Shown: piece after piece, positions 31,383 to 41,929 of the stretch | Numbering within the stretch: position 1 is the stretch's first letter | How the letters are laid out: the number at the start of each line of letters is the position of its first letter | Assembly (NCBI GenBank): GCA_016271365.2 | Contig: CM028129.1 | Span: 1,009,435,501-1,009,499,500, forward strand | Source: Neoceratodus forsteri | Taxonomy: Eukaryota > Chordata > Ceratodontiformes > Ceratodontidae | Reading direction: 5' to 3' | DNA: 64,000 bases | Notes under the pieces: generated by a model | Database searches by the model: none | Told to the model about the DNA's origin: nothing | What the model saw: the letters and a program-made list of their open reading frames with translations, nothing else | Made by a program: the position numbers and the translations under genes

Positions 31383-32925
31383 AATATCGTCCATTTCTGA
31401 TAGAGGAATATTCCTAGAAACACCTGATGGACAAAAGTACGTGCCATATACACATCTGAAACCATACTTTAAAAGTTTCGTCTTTGATGACTGTGGATGT
31501 CAGAGCAATTCCCTGATTGAGTCCACATTCACAAACGATGATCAGGATGGCCACGATGTGTGTGTTAGGAATCATCAGTGGCTATTGCAGAATCACAAGA
31601 TTTACCCAGTTCATCTAACATCACAACATGCGTAAAAACTTTGGCCTCTTTAACCAATGTACACTTCAATTACAAAGACACCCCGACCATCGAGACCATT
31701 ACAAATGAGCTGGACAATAATAGGGTGTCACGAGTTAAGGTGACACCTATTAAAACACACACCTTGAATGACTTGCAAAAGACTGTGGATTTAATTAACA
31801 GCGATCAGTCGTGGATCAACAGTGATACCACTGACTTTGTGTTATCCATCACTGTGAGTCAAAATCCGGATACATCTATGCAAAGCTGTTTGCTATTTCA
31901 GAATTTTTCTAAGGTTGGGACACCAAAAGCCAAGAATTTCATTCAAATAATCAATGTTATAAAGGTATTTGCAATACACAAATTAACATACAACCTGAAG
32001 GGAAAAGAACAGCAATTTGAAAGTACCTGGGCAGGGTATCCAAGTACTCTGAATGGGAAGGGGACTCTATTAGAGGGGAATGGGGTACTGTGAAAATGAA
32101 AAAAGGGTTAATGTGTTATAAAATGAAAAAAGGAGAGAGTAAAGACACTGCCTCCAGAACCTGAAACAAAATAACTGAGATACAGACCAATTAGTTTGCT
32201 GGAGTTTACCAGCTTTTCTTTCATTGTTTCACTGTGTATGAAAAATGATGACATCTGACAGCAATTGATAAGAGGATATACCTGATGGTTAACATCTGTA
32301 TAGCAATACCAGGCTTGAACTTTGTGTAGGATTATACAGATTGCTATGAACAATGATGTACTTGTTGATCTATGGTGCTGTGACGTGTAAACTGTCACTC
32401 AATAAACACATTATACAAAACAAATAAAATAATCAATGTTTACAACAACCACTGAGTCACCGTGAGACATACATGCAGACGATGACACAATCCTCGTCTA
32501 TGACTCAATGAGAGTATCTTACGATGACACCTTCAAAAAAGGTATCAGGTGACATCATGTTTGTTAACTAGCCAGGCGTCCCACTTCAGACTGTGGATTA
32601 TTTGCAATCACTTGTGCTGTGGCATTAGGAATGGGGCTAGAACCGGAAAGATACCAGTTTGTTTAAGACAGCACCTAACAAAAAATATCAGAGGCAAATA
32701 ACATTGTTTCCATATTCTAGGATCAGGAGAGTAGAGAATTGTCATAAGACAACTGAAATCAATGTGTACTGCAAGTGTCGGCAACCACAGTGACAGAACA
32801 TTGCTATGGTTAGGTGCGACATTTGCATGTCATGTCTGCATAGAAGGTGTGAAGACATTTCACAAATAGTGTGGATGGATCCATTGATATCCTATCAATG
32901 CCAGAACTGTAGAATGGTTAAATAG
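31383..32925 (+). pseudogene. Ginger-like gene, 3' part: integrase C-terminus, protease-like block, PHD finger
   Basis: The first frame (31383-31635) reads GIFLETPDGQKYVPYTHLKP, like the C-terminal end of Ginger and Gypsy integrases. A second frame (31569 to 31958) follows after a frameshift, with TVDLINSDQSWINSDTTDFV. A retroposed insert (31959-32426) interrupts it. Beyond it, in shifted frames, come ILVYDSM and then SDCGLFAITCAVALGMG, which resembles the DCGLFAI block of Ulp1/OTU-type cysteine proteases found next to such integrases. Last, 32764-32925 encodes a PHD finger with all eight ligands in C4HC3 spacing (YCKC, RCDIC, LHRRC, YQCQNC), containing one TGA at 32791, and a final TAG. The order fits Ginger1 transposons, some of which carry protease and PHD domains. 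Either a fragmented transposon or a dead domesticated gene. Confidence 0.6.
31959..32426 (+). mobile_element. 468-bp retroposed insert with 14-bp target duplication
   Basis: AAATAATCAATGTT occurs at 31945-31958 and again at 32427-32440, bracketing the insert. AATAAA lies at 32401-32406, about 20 bases before the 3' end, so the insert is in plus orientation and looks like a retroposed transcript 3' end. A purine-rich stretch (GAGGGGAATGGGG, about 32076-32088) followed by TACTGTGAAAATG could be a polypurine tract before an LTR U3, so the source may be the 3' end of an LTR retroelement RNA. The A tail is short. No protein is encoded. Confidence 0.65.
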
Positions 32926-33048
32926 TTAGATGTACTGAAATTTGTTCTGTTGTACAAAAATTAATTATTCAAAAGATGGCACGTGGTGGTGTGTGAGTGA
33001 ATGAGTGTGCGTGCATGGGAGAGTGAGAGTGTGTGTGTTTTCAGTGGA

Positions 33049-33872
33049 TGTGGCAGGGGTCACTGAGACCTGGGCCACCACAGGGCACGACTCGGACCTG
33101 AACCTGGAGGGTTACCCCATGTTCAGGAAGGACAGGGGGGATGGAAGGGGAGATGGGGTAGCAATAGTCGTGAAAAACTGCATTGGCATAGGAGGAGTGG
33201 AGGAGGCGGAGGAACCGTGGAGGCGATTTGGGTCACCTTGATAACAAGGGGGGGCAAGAGAGTAAAAACAGGAGTGGTGTATAGACCCCCTGCACTGGAA
33301 GAGGAGCTGGAGGAGAGTCTGTTGGCAGATGTTGGGAGACACTGCAGATTGGGCAGGGGAAGGGTGGTAGTGTTGAGGGACTTAAACATTCCAGGAACGG
33401 ACTGGGAGACTATGACATCCTCGGTGGCCAGGGAACAGAGGTTGTTGGATGTCTTTCAGGATGCATTCCTAACTCAGCATGTGGGGGGAACCGACCAGGG
33501 AGGCGTGGATACGCAGACAGTGACCAGACTGGGGGCCCGTTGGCAGGGAGCGACCATGCAACGGTCTGGTTCTGCCTGGATCTAGGAGTAGAAGGCTGCA
33601 CAAAGACGGAGGTAACTGACTTCAGGTGGGCGGATTTCAAGGAAATGGGAAGGATCCTTAAGGAGCATTTCAATGGGATTGGGCCAGACATGGACGCTGA
33701 CAGTAGGTGGGAAATCATCAGGAGGGGGGTGCAGGATGCTACCAGCACCTGTGCAAGAGTAAGACGAAAATGCAGTAGGGCCAGGAAACCCTGCTGGTGG
33801 AACCAAGGAGGCTCAGGAGGTGGTGAGGTGAAAGATGGGAGCCTACAGGCATTTCAAGTGCTCAAGGAGTGA
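33049..33872 (+). pseudogene. CR1-D endonuclease remnant
   Basis: The frame 33005-33241 gives GVTETWATT and YPMFRKDRGDGRGDGVAIVV. The next, 33217-33585, gives TGVVYRPPALEEELEES and VVVLRDLNIPGTDWE, where the catalytic GDFN block is mutated to RDLN. The frame 33540-33872 gives SDHATVWFCLDLG, keeping the S-D-H block. Frames overlap by short indels at about 33220 and 33540. Confidence 0.75.
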
Positions 33873-34168
33873 AAGGGATCGAGGGGAGTACGAGCTGATG
33901 GCCAGAAGGGCCACTAGGGTGGTGAGAGCGACTAAGGCAAGGAAGGAGCAGAATCTGGCCAGGGAAATTAGGAGAGGGAACAAGGGGTTCTTTAGATACA
34001 CTGGGGAAAAATGAAGGGTGAAGGGGCAGATTAGCAGGATTAAAACAGGGGAGGGATGGGGCACAAAACCGGGAAGCATGCTGAGATAATAATGAGTACT
34101 TTGCCTCAGTTTTCACCAAAAAATTGGAGGGGGTTGCTTCATACATGGGATGAGAGGGTGAAACTAAG

Positions 34169-35632
34169 GTGGGGGACCATTACCGATCGGGCGGGTGTGG
34201 GAGAAGGGGCCATCACTTGCAGGGGGGGGGGGCAAAGCAAGGGGATGAGGTAGTGGAGGTGGAAATCACAGCAGAGAGAGTGAGGGAAGCCCTCAGATCC
34301 CTTAAGATGGAGAAAGCACTGGGGCCAGATAAATTACATCCCAGAGTGCTGAAGCAACTGGCGGATGTCCTGGCGGAGCTTTTTAGCATCTCTCCGAGGA
34401 CAGGGTGGGTTCCCCAGGACTGGAAGGTGGCACATATAGTGCCTATCCACAAGAGGGGATCAAGGGAGGTGGCAGGGAACTACAGGCCTGTCAGCCAGAC
34501 ATCGGTGGTGGGCAAGGTGATGGAGGGCATTGTCAAGGAGAGGCGGGGGGGCCTGAAAAAGTCGGGGTGCTTGGACGATAGACAGCATGGATTCATCCCG
34601 GGGAAATCATGTCAGACAAACCTTGAGGAGTTCTATGACTGGGTAATGGGTGCCTTGGACCTGAGTAGACCAGTGGACGTCCTCTTTCTTGACTTCTGCA
34701 AGGCGTATGACTCTGTTCCTCACGGGGGCCTGTTGGATAAGCTGGGAGAAATGGGGGTGGGGAACCAGATGATCAGATGGATAGGAAATTGGCTCCAGGA
34801 CCAGACCCAGAGGGTCATGGTTGGCAGGTTAGTCTCATCCCCGAGGATGGTCATTAGTGGGGTCCCTCAGGGATCAGTTCTTGGGTCCCTCCTGTTCAAC
34901 GCCTACATCTCTGACATAAGGAAGGGTATCAGGAGTGAGATGAGTCTCTCTGTGGATGACTCAAAACTGGGGTTGGTGGTGGATGAGGAGGAGGGGAAGG
35001 TGGCCCTACAGCGGGACCTGGAGGGTCTAAAAAGTGGAAGCTGAGGTTCAATGCAGTGAAATGCAAGGTACTGCACCTGGGAGCCAGAAACCTTGGCTAT
35101 GTGTACACTGGGGGGGGGGGGGATGCTACAAGTCTCGATGGCTCAGAGGGACCTGGGGGTGGTGGTGGATGTCAAAATGAACAACTCGCAGACTTGTGGG
35201 AGGGCAGCAGCCAAGGCCAACAGGATGCTGGGATGCATCGCTAGGGGGATCACCTCCAGAAAGAGGGAAGTGATACTCCCTCTGTATAACTGCTTGGAGA
35301 GACTGCACCTCGGGTACTGTGTGCAGTTTTGGAGGCCACACTTAAAGAGGGACATTGAACTCCTGGAGAGGGTCCAGAGGAGGGCAACCAAAATTATCTG
35401 GGGCTTGGTGGACAGGACCTACGGGGAGAGGCTCGAAGAGCTAAATATGTACACATTGGAAGAGAGAAGAGACTGGGAGGACATGATAGAGGTCTTCAGG
35501 TACATGAAGGGGGTAAACAGGGGAGAGGCAGTCAGGGTGCTCCGAAAGAAGGGGGGGGCAACTAGAGGGCATGGGTGGAAGTTGGAGGGGGGGGAGATTC
35601 AGGGGAGAAAGAAGGAGGTGCTACTTCACTGA
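34169..35632 (+). pseudogene. CR1-D reverse transcriptase
   Basis: A 291-codon open frame (34169-35044) covers most RT blocks: REALRSLKMEKALGPDKLHP, HIVPIHKRGSREVAGNYRPV, RQHGFIPGKSCQTNLEEFYD, VLFLDFCKAYDSVPHGGLLD and SGVPQGSVLGSLLFNAYISD. The catalytic block reads LSVDDSKLG in place of LFADDTKLG, so the Asp pair is kept but the neighbouring residues are changed. A frameshift at about 35035 leads to 35093-35632, which has DLGVVVDVKMNNSQTCG, GCIARGITSRKREVILPLYN and VQFWRPHLKRDIELLERVQR. The last C-terminal codons are in a third frame. Confidence 0.85.
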
Positions 35633-35885
35633 GAGGGTGGTGGAGCCATGGAATGTGCTGCCAAGGGGCTGGTGGAGGCAGAGACGGTGGAGGGGTTCAA
35701 GAGGGGGATGGAACAGGTACAGGGGAAGGGTTCCGGAAGCAAAGTCCAGTGCAGTGAGAATATCCGGGACTGGGAAGGGAGAAGCCAGAGAGGGCAAGGT
35801 TAGCTCCCAGAGTGGAGGCTGACCAAACGAGCAGACACGGAAGACAGGCCTATTCTGCTGGCATTGTAGTATGGTAGTATAATAT

Positions 35886-36839
35886 GTTTTCAGGTGCAAG
35901 TCCTATAAAATCTTAGTTGTCCTTATCTTGACAGCATCCACCATGTCACTCTAATGAATGAGATATTGCACCATATGTTATGTGATGCTAATTTTTTACA
36001 AGATTTTGTCGTATTTAAACATTCTATATGCAGAATCTATTTAACTTGTACAGTACATGTTTGACATGTTCCATTATCTTCATGAAATTTGAATGTACTG
36101 TAAATAAAAACTTACATTGTTATATTGAAAAGTCAATGCTGGATTCGTATTATGTGCTATGCTGATATGACAGGATGGAGATGAGACGAGGGTTGAGTAG
36201 GGCACACTGCCCCTGGGCGGCTACCAGAGACATCCAAAGAAAGAAAATGGGCAAGAAAAGCAAAAGTACAAGGGAGGATGAGAGAGACCAACCCACCACC
36301 AGCCAAGGGAAAAAAAAAAAAAGTACTGATTCTGAGGTGGCCTGGCATGGGTCTCCCCATGTTGTGTACCCCCATGGGAGGCTGGGGGACTTTAGACTCC
36401 AAAGGAGTTGCTTGCCTCCTTCAAGAGTGCTCAGTACTTACCCAATAGTGATGAATGGTCAAGACTGACAAAGGTAAGATAAAAAAAATTACAGTACATG
36501 GTGGTGGGGATTGGGGAGTGTAAATGACAACGGGGATGGGGACAAGTACACACTACTTGATGGATGACTGGTCAATCTCTGAACCTTGGGTGGGAAGATG
36601 ATCGGGGACCAATCACTGCCCATACTTGGGGGCCAGTACCCTGCATCTGTACTAGCCTGGGGAGAGGGTAAATACACTGCCTGTGTGACATAATAGGGAT
36701 AAAATAGTCTGTTCAAAAACTTTACTGCACCCCTCCATATTGCTTAATTGACTTTTTTTTATATCCGATTTTATTACTAATATTAATAGCTTTGCAACAT
36801 TTTTATACTTCTGCTTTTATCTAATTTCTCACTTTGCAG
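35886..36839. other. mostly unassigned; possible donor at 36475
   Basis: AT-rich to about 36140, where AATAAA occurs near 36102-36107, then a 98-codon open frame on the plus strand (36175-36468) that is Lys/Ser/Glu-rich (KMGKKSKSTREDERDQPTTS) and unrecognised; its first codon is not a clear start. AAAG|GTAAGAT at about 36474 would be a strong splice donor, and TTTCTCACTTTGCAG at 36825-36839 a strong acceptor. Confidence 0.3.
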
Positions 36840-37212
36840 AACTCAACATATCAATACTGACAGTCTCATATAGTGTCCCTAAAGAGATCAATCGTGCTGA
36901 GGCAGAGGCATCCATATGGTTATTTTCTGCGTTTCCTTGTTTTTTTTTGTTCACACATGAGAAGTCAACAACAGGCTACAGAGATTAAACAGGAAGCAAG
37001 TCCTCTCAGCTTGTAATCGGGGGCCAATCGAGTGGAGTTCTCTTCGAGAAATGGAAAATCGCAAAGCAGAGATTTGTAGGCTCCAAATATTTGAAAGATT
37101 CTCTGGCTCACAATGTAAGACTGTACCTGGTAGTGTTTCCTTCCGGAAGCGGTGGGTGATGCGGGCGTCGTCGGAGGCAAAAGCAGCACCGCATGGGAAG
37201 CGCATCCGATGG
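36840..37212 (+). CDS. candidate exon(s), unknown protein, strong splice borders
   Basis: A strong acceptor (TTTCTCACTTTGCAG, ending 36839) starts a stretch open in one frame to about 36985 (SYSVPKEINRAEAEASIWLF). In another frame, 36961-37242 is open and ends at a donor-like GATGG|GTGAGAG (37212/37213); it encodes RLQRLNRKQVLSACNRGPIE, then EMENRKAEICRLQIFERFSG and KRWVMRASSEAKAAPHGKRI. A T-rich tract and ATGAG at 36940-36962 could be a second acceptor for that frame. The 3' part is GC-richer than its surroundings. The basic, Arg/Lys-rich peptide is unlike any element protein here. I do not recognise it; a host exon, a transposon N-terminus or a chance frame are all possible. Confidence 0.3.
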
Positions 37213-37215
37213 GTG

Positions 37216-39004
37216 AGAGACAAACATAGAAACAGAGTTTGACGGCAGATGAGGACCACCTGGCCCACCCAGTCTGCCCATTTCCCTACCTATTGGATAA
37301 GCTGCAGATTCTAGTTAACCAACAGCCTACTTCCTGCAACCCCCCCCCCACTATAATTGCCTTATGTCTGTCCCATGCATGTTTGAATTCCCCCACTGCT
37401 TTAGACCCCACAACCTCTCCAGGAAGGCGGTTCCATGCGCCCACCACTCTCTCCGTAAAAGAATTTCTCACATTACCCCTGGGAGCTTAACTCTCTTGCT
37501 TTAAATTGTGTCCCTTGTTCTTACACATCTCTTTTCTGAAAGATGCTACCCTCCTGGACTTTGTTGATTCCCTTGAGGTACTTAAAAGTTTCTATCATGT
37601 CCCCCCCTGTCCCTCCTTTCATCAAGGGTATACATATTAAGCTCTCTCAGTCTCTCTTCATATGGTTTCTGATGTAGACCCTGCACCATTTTAGTTGCCC
37701 TCCTCTGGACTGCTTCCATGCTGCCTATGTCCTTGCGTAGATGAGGTCTCCAAAACTGCACGCAGTACTCCAGATGGGGTCTCACCAACTGTCTGTACAG
37801 AGGGATAACCACTTCTCTTTTTCTACTTGTGATGCCCCTTCCTATGCATCCCAGTATCCCCCTGGCTCTCCTTACCGACTTCTCACGTTGCTTACCCACC
37901 TTTAGGTCATCTGATATGACTACACCCAGATCCCTTTCCATTATTGTTGTCATTAGTACCTCCCCTGCTATTGTGTACTCTTCTCCTGGATTTTTATTTC
38001 CCATATGCATTACTTTGCACTTCTTTGCATTGAATCTAAGTTGCCATATGTCTGACCATTCCTCCAACCTTGCCAAGTCCTTTCTCGTCCTTTCTACCCC
38101 CCCTTGTGTATCAACTCTGTTACAGATCTTTGTGTCATATGCAAAGAGGCATACCTTTCCTTCCAGACCCTCTGCAATGTCACCTATAAAGATGTTAAAG
38201 AAGACTGGACCCAGTACTGAGCCCTGAGGTACTCCACTAGTAACCCCCCTTTCCTCAGAATGTGTTACATTCACTATTACCTTCTGTGTCCTGTTGTGCA
38301 GCCAGTTTGTTACCTCAGGCTACCACCCCTGGGACCCACTCCCAGGCTGGCTAACTTGATTATTAATCTTTTGTGCGGGACTGTGTCAAATGCCTTGCTA
38401 AAGTCTAGGTAGGCCATATCCACAGCCCCTCCTGGTCTATTACTTTGGTCACCCAGTCAAAGAAATTTATTAGATTCGTCTGACATGACCTTCCTGCTGT
38501 GAATCCATGCTGCTTTGGGTCCTGTGCCCCGCTGGCCTCTAGGTACTCAACAATTCTTTCTTTCAGAAGTGATTCCATCATTTTCCCCACCACTGAGGTC
38601 AAACTAACAGGTCTGTAGTTTCCTGCTTTTGCCTTGCTCCCACTTTTGTGAAGGGGAATCACATCTGCCCTCCTCCAGTCCTCAGGTACCACCCCATCTT
38701 CCCATGATTTGTTAAAAAGTGTGGTTACTGGTGTCACTAGGGTCTCCCTTAGCTCTTTTAGGATTCTAGGGTGAATCCCGTCAGGCCCCATTGCTTTGTC
38801 CACCTTGAGTTTTGGGAGTTCTTTCAGGACGGTTTCTTCTGTAAATGGATTGACGTCAACCCCCAACCCAGAGTGCTTCTACTGTTTGGTTTAGGTAACT
38901 CCTCCTTTTCTTCTTTTGTGAATACTGAGCAAAAGTGTTCATTCAGTATCTCTACCTTTTCACTGTCTCCCTCTGCCCACCTCCCCTCTCCTATCTCTAA
39001 GGTG
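37216..39004 (-). mobile_element. CR1 LINE, 5'-truncated (copy CR1-E)
   Basis: The 3' end is at about 37216 with the CATAGAAACA terminus and the conserved GGGCAGACTGGGTGGGCC 3' UTR on the element strand. It extends to the start of the RT and stops at about 39004, where an L1 sequence in the same orientation begins. It belongs to the octamer-end CR1 group but is clearly diverged from A and B. Confidence 0.85.
37286..39000 (-). pseudogene. CR1-E reverse transcriptase
   Basis: 38866-38405 covers LPKLKVDKAMGPDGIHPRIL, VPEDWRRADVIPLHKSGSKA, NYRPVSLTSVVGKMMESLLK and QHGFTAGRSCQTNLINFFDW. 38274-37582 covers TSGVPQGSVLGPVFFNIFIG, CLFAYDTKICNR, RFNAKKCKVMHMGNKNP, GCIGRGITSRKREVVIPLY and VQFWRPHLRKDIGSMEAVQR. 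The catalytic F-A-D-D reads F-A-Y-D, so the first Asp is lost. 37471-37286 gives the C-terminus. Frames are separated by small indels; the SKAFDT block is in the gap at about 38380-38400. Confidence 0.85.
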
Positions 39005-39009
39005 GAGGG

Positions 39010-39511
39010 TACGCCATACATCCAACCAACCAACTTCTTGTGTAAATCTTTTAAACAACTTATGTAGGGCAGGTCGTTTACCCTTAGTGACACTTGTGGA
39101 GTCCAAATGAGGGCTTGGAGCAATATTAAAGTCTCCCGCGAGGATCAGGGTCCCCTTAATCAGTTCCAACACCTTCCTCAATAGGTACCTTATTGTCTGA
39201 GTTTTTGACCTTGGAGGGAAATAGGCGTTGGCTAAGGTCACCTCATTGTCTTGTAGCTTTCCTTGGACAATTACCAGGTGGTCCTCTGCGTCTGCCCACT
39301 CCATCGTGGCCTGGAACAGAGTATGGCCCATTATCAGTATGGTGACCCCTCTCTTTCTACCACCCCCATGCGAGGATGAAAAAATGTTCATTCGCATTCA
39401 TATGTGTCTTCTGTACATAGATAATCCCTGCATGACACTTCCTGAATAAAGTAAGCATTCTTGTACGTTTGATCGGGCTGCCTAAGCCATTAATATTTAA
39501 TGACATTATCT
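39010..39511 (-). pseudogene. L1-A ORF2 start, endonuclease N-terminal part
   Basis: The frame starting at about 39511 reads MSLNINGLGSPIKRTRML followed by LFRKCHAGIIYVQKTHM, the S-x-N-I-N-G-L start of L1 ORF2. A frameshift at about 39370 leads to 39397-39010 with RKRGVTILIMGHTLFQATME, VTLANAYFPP and ILAGDFNIAPSPHLDSTSV, the GDFN catalytic block. The expected Glu of the LQETH block is Lys (VQKTH), which would abolish metal binding. The domain is cut off at CR1-E. Confidence 0.8.
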
Positions 39512-40746
39512 GTAAAGGAACAACCATCATTTAAGTCTCTCTGATATTGGAGAGCTTTAACTGGGCCCCTTTGGTATGTCTGGATCCTACGACAATGTTA
39601 TTTTTGTTACTCGTTTTATGGATTAGTGACTGCCTATGAGGTAGTGGGGGAATTAAACCACCCTCAAACTTTAAGCTTTCAAGGAACTTGGGTGAATTAA
39701 CAACTTGTGCAAACAACTGGAGGCAGTGGCTTACCAACTGGGCTTGCCCTGCCAAACTATGAACGGCTTCCATGGGGGCTAAGAGCTAACACGCCCAGGT
39801 CCCCTAGTGTGCCAAGTATGGCTTGGTCCTGGTTACCTTACGACCAGATCTAAAACGTCTTGGGAAAGGGGGAGGTTATAATCATGCCAGGTCGTCCCCG
39901 GGTTGTTAAAAACAAATTATGTTTCCATATATTGTTTCCCAGTTAACTGTGATTTCCCCTTTGTGTTACCTAGGGGAGCAGAGCTCATTTTCCTACGCGG
40001 GGAGCCCCTTTGTATTGCACAATTTCACATACTGGAGGTAATTCGATTACTCTGATGGTCCAATCAGAGGTGGAAGCCTCCACCCAACCCCAGCTCCCTC
40101 GTACAGCATTAAGGGAGTAATGGGGGGGCGCGAGAGAATCCACTCCTCAGTCGAGGACCTGTTAATGTGTTTGAGAGGCAGAACAAGCATGTCTCTCCTT
40201 TTATCTCAGCACCCGGCCCTTCCTTTCCATAGTTCTGCCCTCCCCACAGTATGGAGGACTCTTAGGTTCCCCAGGTATCCACATGAGCATACAATTTAAC
40301 GTTTAACATTTTAAAAATCCAACACAAAGTCCCAGTATACATCTGGGTTAGTTAAGTGCCACTGACCATAGCGTTGCATGCGTCCTCATATTTAATAATG
40401 GGCCACAAAGTGGCCGGATGGCAGGCCTGTCCCCCCTCTCACTTCCAAGCCATCAACTCGCACCTCCTTCCCTTTCCTTTGCCTCTACCCTTTCTCTCAA
40501 CTCCAGATTTTAGGGCGTCACCGCAAGGGAGCCCTCTTAGCCCGATTCCCCAGGTTTCTATGTTGTAGGGGCCTCATTTCAGTAGAGGTCTCTGGGCAGG
40601 CTGACTGGTATGTCTACATCAGGAGGAGATACTCCGGGATGGGATAAGGGGCACAGAGGCTGACAAGGAGTTTGGTAAACGAGAGGAGAGGGGAGGGCAT
40701 GGCCCGCCTACCTGTTAGTAGGTAAAGATATTATTGCCAGTCCACT

Positions 40747-41778
40747 TCATGTGGTGTTCTGTTTAGTTGCTTTGCTCTCTGATTCGGGTGTTGCTTGCTG
40801 TCTCAAACTTGCTGCGAGTTGCTGAATCGCAGAGTCCCCTTCTCTTTGGCATTGTTCCTGCGACGATCCTCTGCTCCACGTCTTTTGCACTAATTTGGCC
40901 ACTAAAGATGGAATATTGGTGTTCTGGTGTGTCGGGACCTCAATTCCCAGCTTAATTAGTCCTCGAGGTGCTTCTTCTGCAGATTCATAGCTTTTAGGGC
41001 CTTCTTCAAGGTAAACCACCAATTTTGCAGGGTATGGCGTATGAAACTTTATCCCTGACTCCTTCAGCTTTCTCATTATTGGGCCATAAGCTCTACGATT
41101 CATGGCTACTGTTAGAGAATAATCGTTGTCCACATAAATTCTGTGGTCTTGGTAGATTAAATTGCCTTTCTGCCAGTATTTATGCAGTATCATCTCTTTC
41201 TCTTGGTACATCAGAAAATGCATTAAAATTGCTCGTGGGTGGTTTGGTAACTGAGGCCCTAATGTATGATGAGCCCGATCTAGTTCCAGGGAGCAATCCT
41301 CCGGTATATCCAGCTGGGTTTTGAAATATTTTTGCAAGAAGGGGATACGGTGACTTCCCTCTGCCCCTTCGGGAAAGCCTGCGATTCTTAAATTATTTCT
41401 CCTGCTTCATGCCTCTGCATCGTCCGCTCTATCTCTGAGGTTTTTTACCTCTTGGTTCAGTTGGAGGATTGCCCTTTCAGTTTGATCTACCCGTAGGTCG
41501 GTGGATGCAGCCTGTTCTTCAAGACCATCAAGTCGCTTTTCAATTTTCCCCACAACCATTCGTAGTGCTGCAAATGTGGACTTAGTTTCTTTCCGAAAGT
41601 CCCTTAATTCTCTGAGAACTAAGTCCACTTGCCTGACGATATTGTTTGAGTTAAGGGTTTCAGGCCTAGAGAGATCACCGCGACCAGATATCTGCAAGCT
41701 GTCGGTATCAGAGAGTGCCCCTTCTGGGTCTGAGGGGTCTGGCAGTAGATTTTGATTTTCTGACTTTCGTCGGGGCAT
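40747..41778 (-). pseudogene. L1-A ORF1 protein
   Basis: The frame 41778-41407 begins MPRRKSENQNLLPDPSDPEG and has a long heptad coiled coil (ELRDFRKETKSTFAALRMVV, LRVDQTERAILQLNQEVKNL). After a frameshift near 41400, 41337-40747 gives the RRM and C-terminal domain (ELDRAHHTLGPQLPNHPRAI, YQEKEMILHKYWQKGNLIY, YGPIMRKLKESGIKFHTPYP, AKLVVYLEEGPKSYESAEEA), followed by an unusually long Gln/Ser tail. These are the three standard parts of L1 ORF1p. Only one frameshift separates it from an intact frame. Confidence 0.85.
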
Positions 41779-41929
41779 CTTTGCGCTTTCTTAAAGTTGC
41801 TTTTGCCCAGTTTTGCTTTTTTAATTAGCTGGGAATTAGTGATTTATATCCCGGTGGAGACGGAGCTATGCAGTCAGGCTGCAGCTGCTGGCATGATGTC
41901 ACCGGAAGTCGTTACTCTAGGATTAACAT

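Larger units (their letters stand above)
33015..35885 (+). mobile_element. CR1 LINE, 5'-truncated in the endonuclease (copy CR1-D)
   Basis: The copy begins inside the endonuclease (GVTETWATTGHDSDLNLEGY at 33057-33115), continues through RT and C-terminal domain, and ends near 35880 with GGCATTGTAGTATGGTAG, a diverged form of the CR1-C terminus. Its G-rich strand has several runs of 8-12 G. It inserted directly downstream of the PHD-encoding part of the Ginger-like gene. Confidence 0.85.
39005..41909 (-). mobile_element. L1 LINE, 5' portion (copy L1-A)
   Basis: A minus-strand L1 runs from a 5' end near 41909 (element strand begins ACTTCCGGTGACATCATGCC) through ORF1, a long inter-ORF stretch (about 40746-39515) and the start of ORF2, where it breaks off against CR1-E. 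The same 5' start word, ACTTCCGGTGACATCA, occurs at the 5' end of L1-B (53924). The rest of ORF2 is not found beyond CR1-E. Confidence 0.75.

Noticed and set aside
36175..36468. Lys/Ser-rich open frame before a strong donor-like GTAAGAT.
   Set aside because: The frame stops just before the donor, so the exon reading fails; composition is low-complexity.
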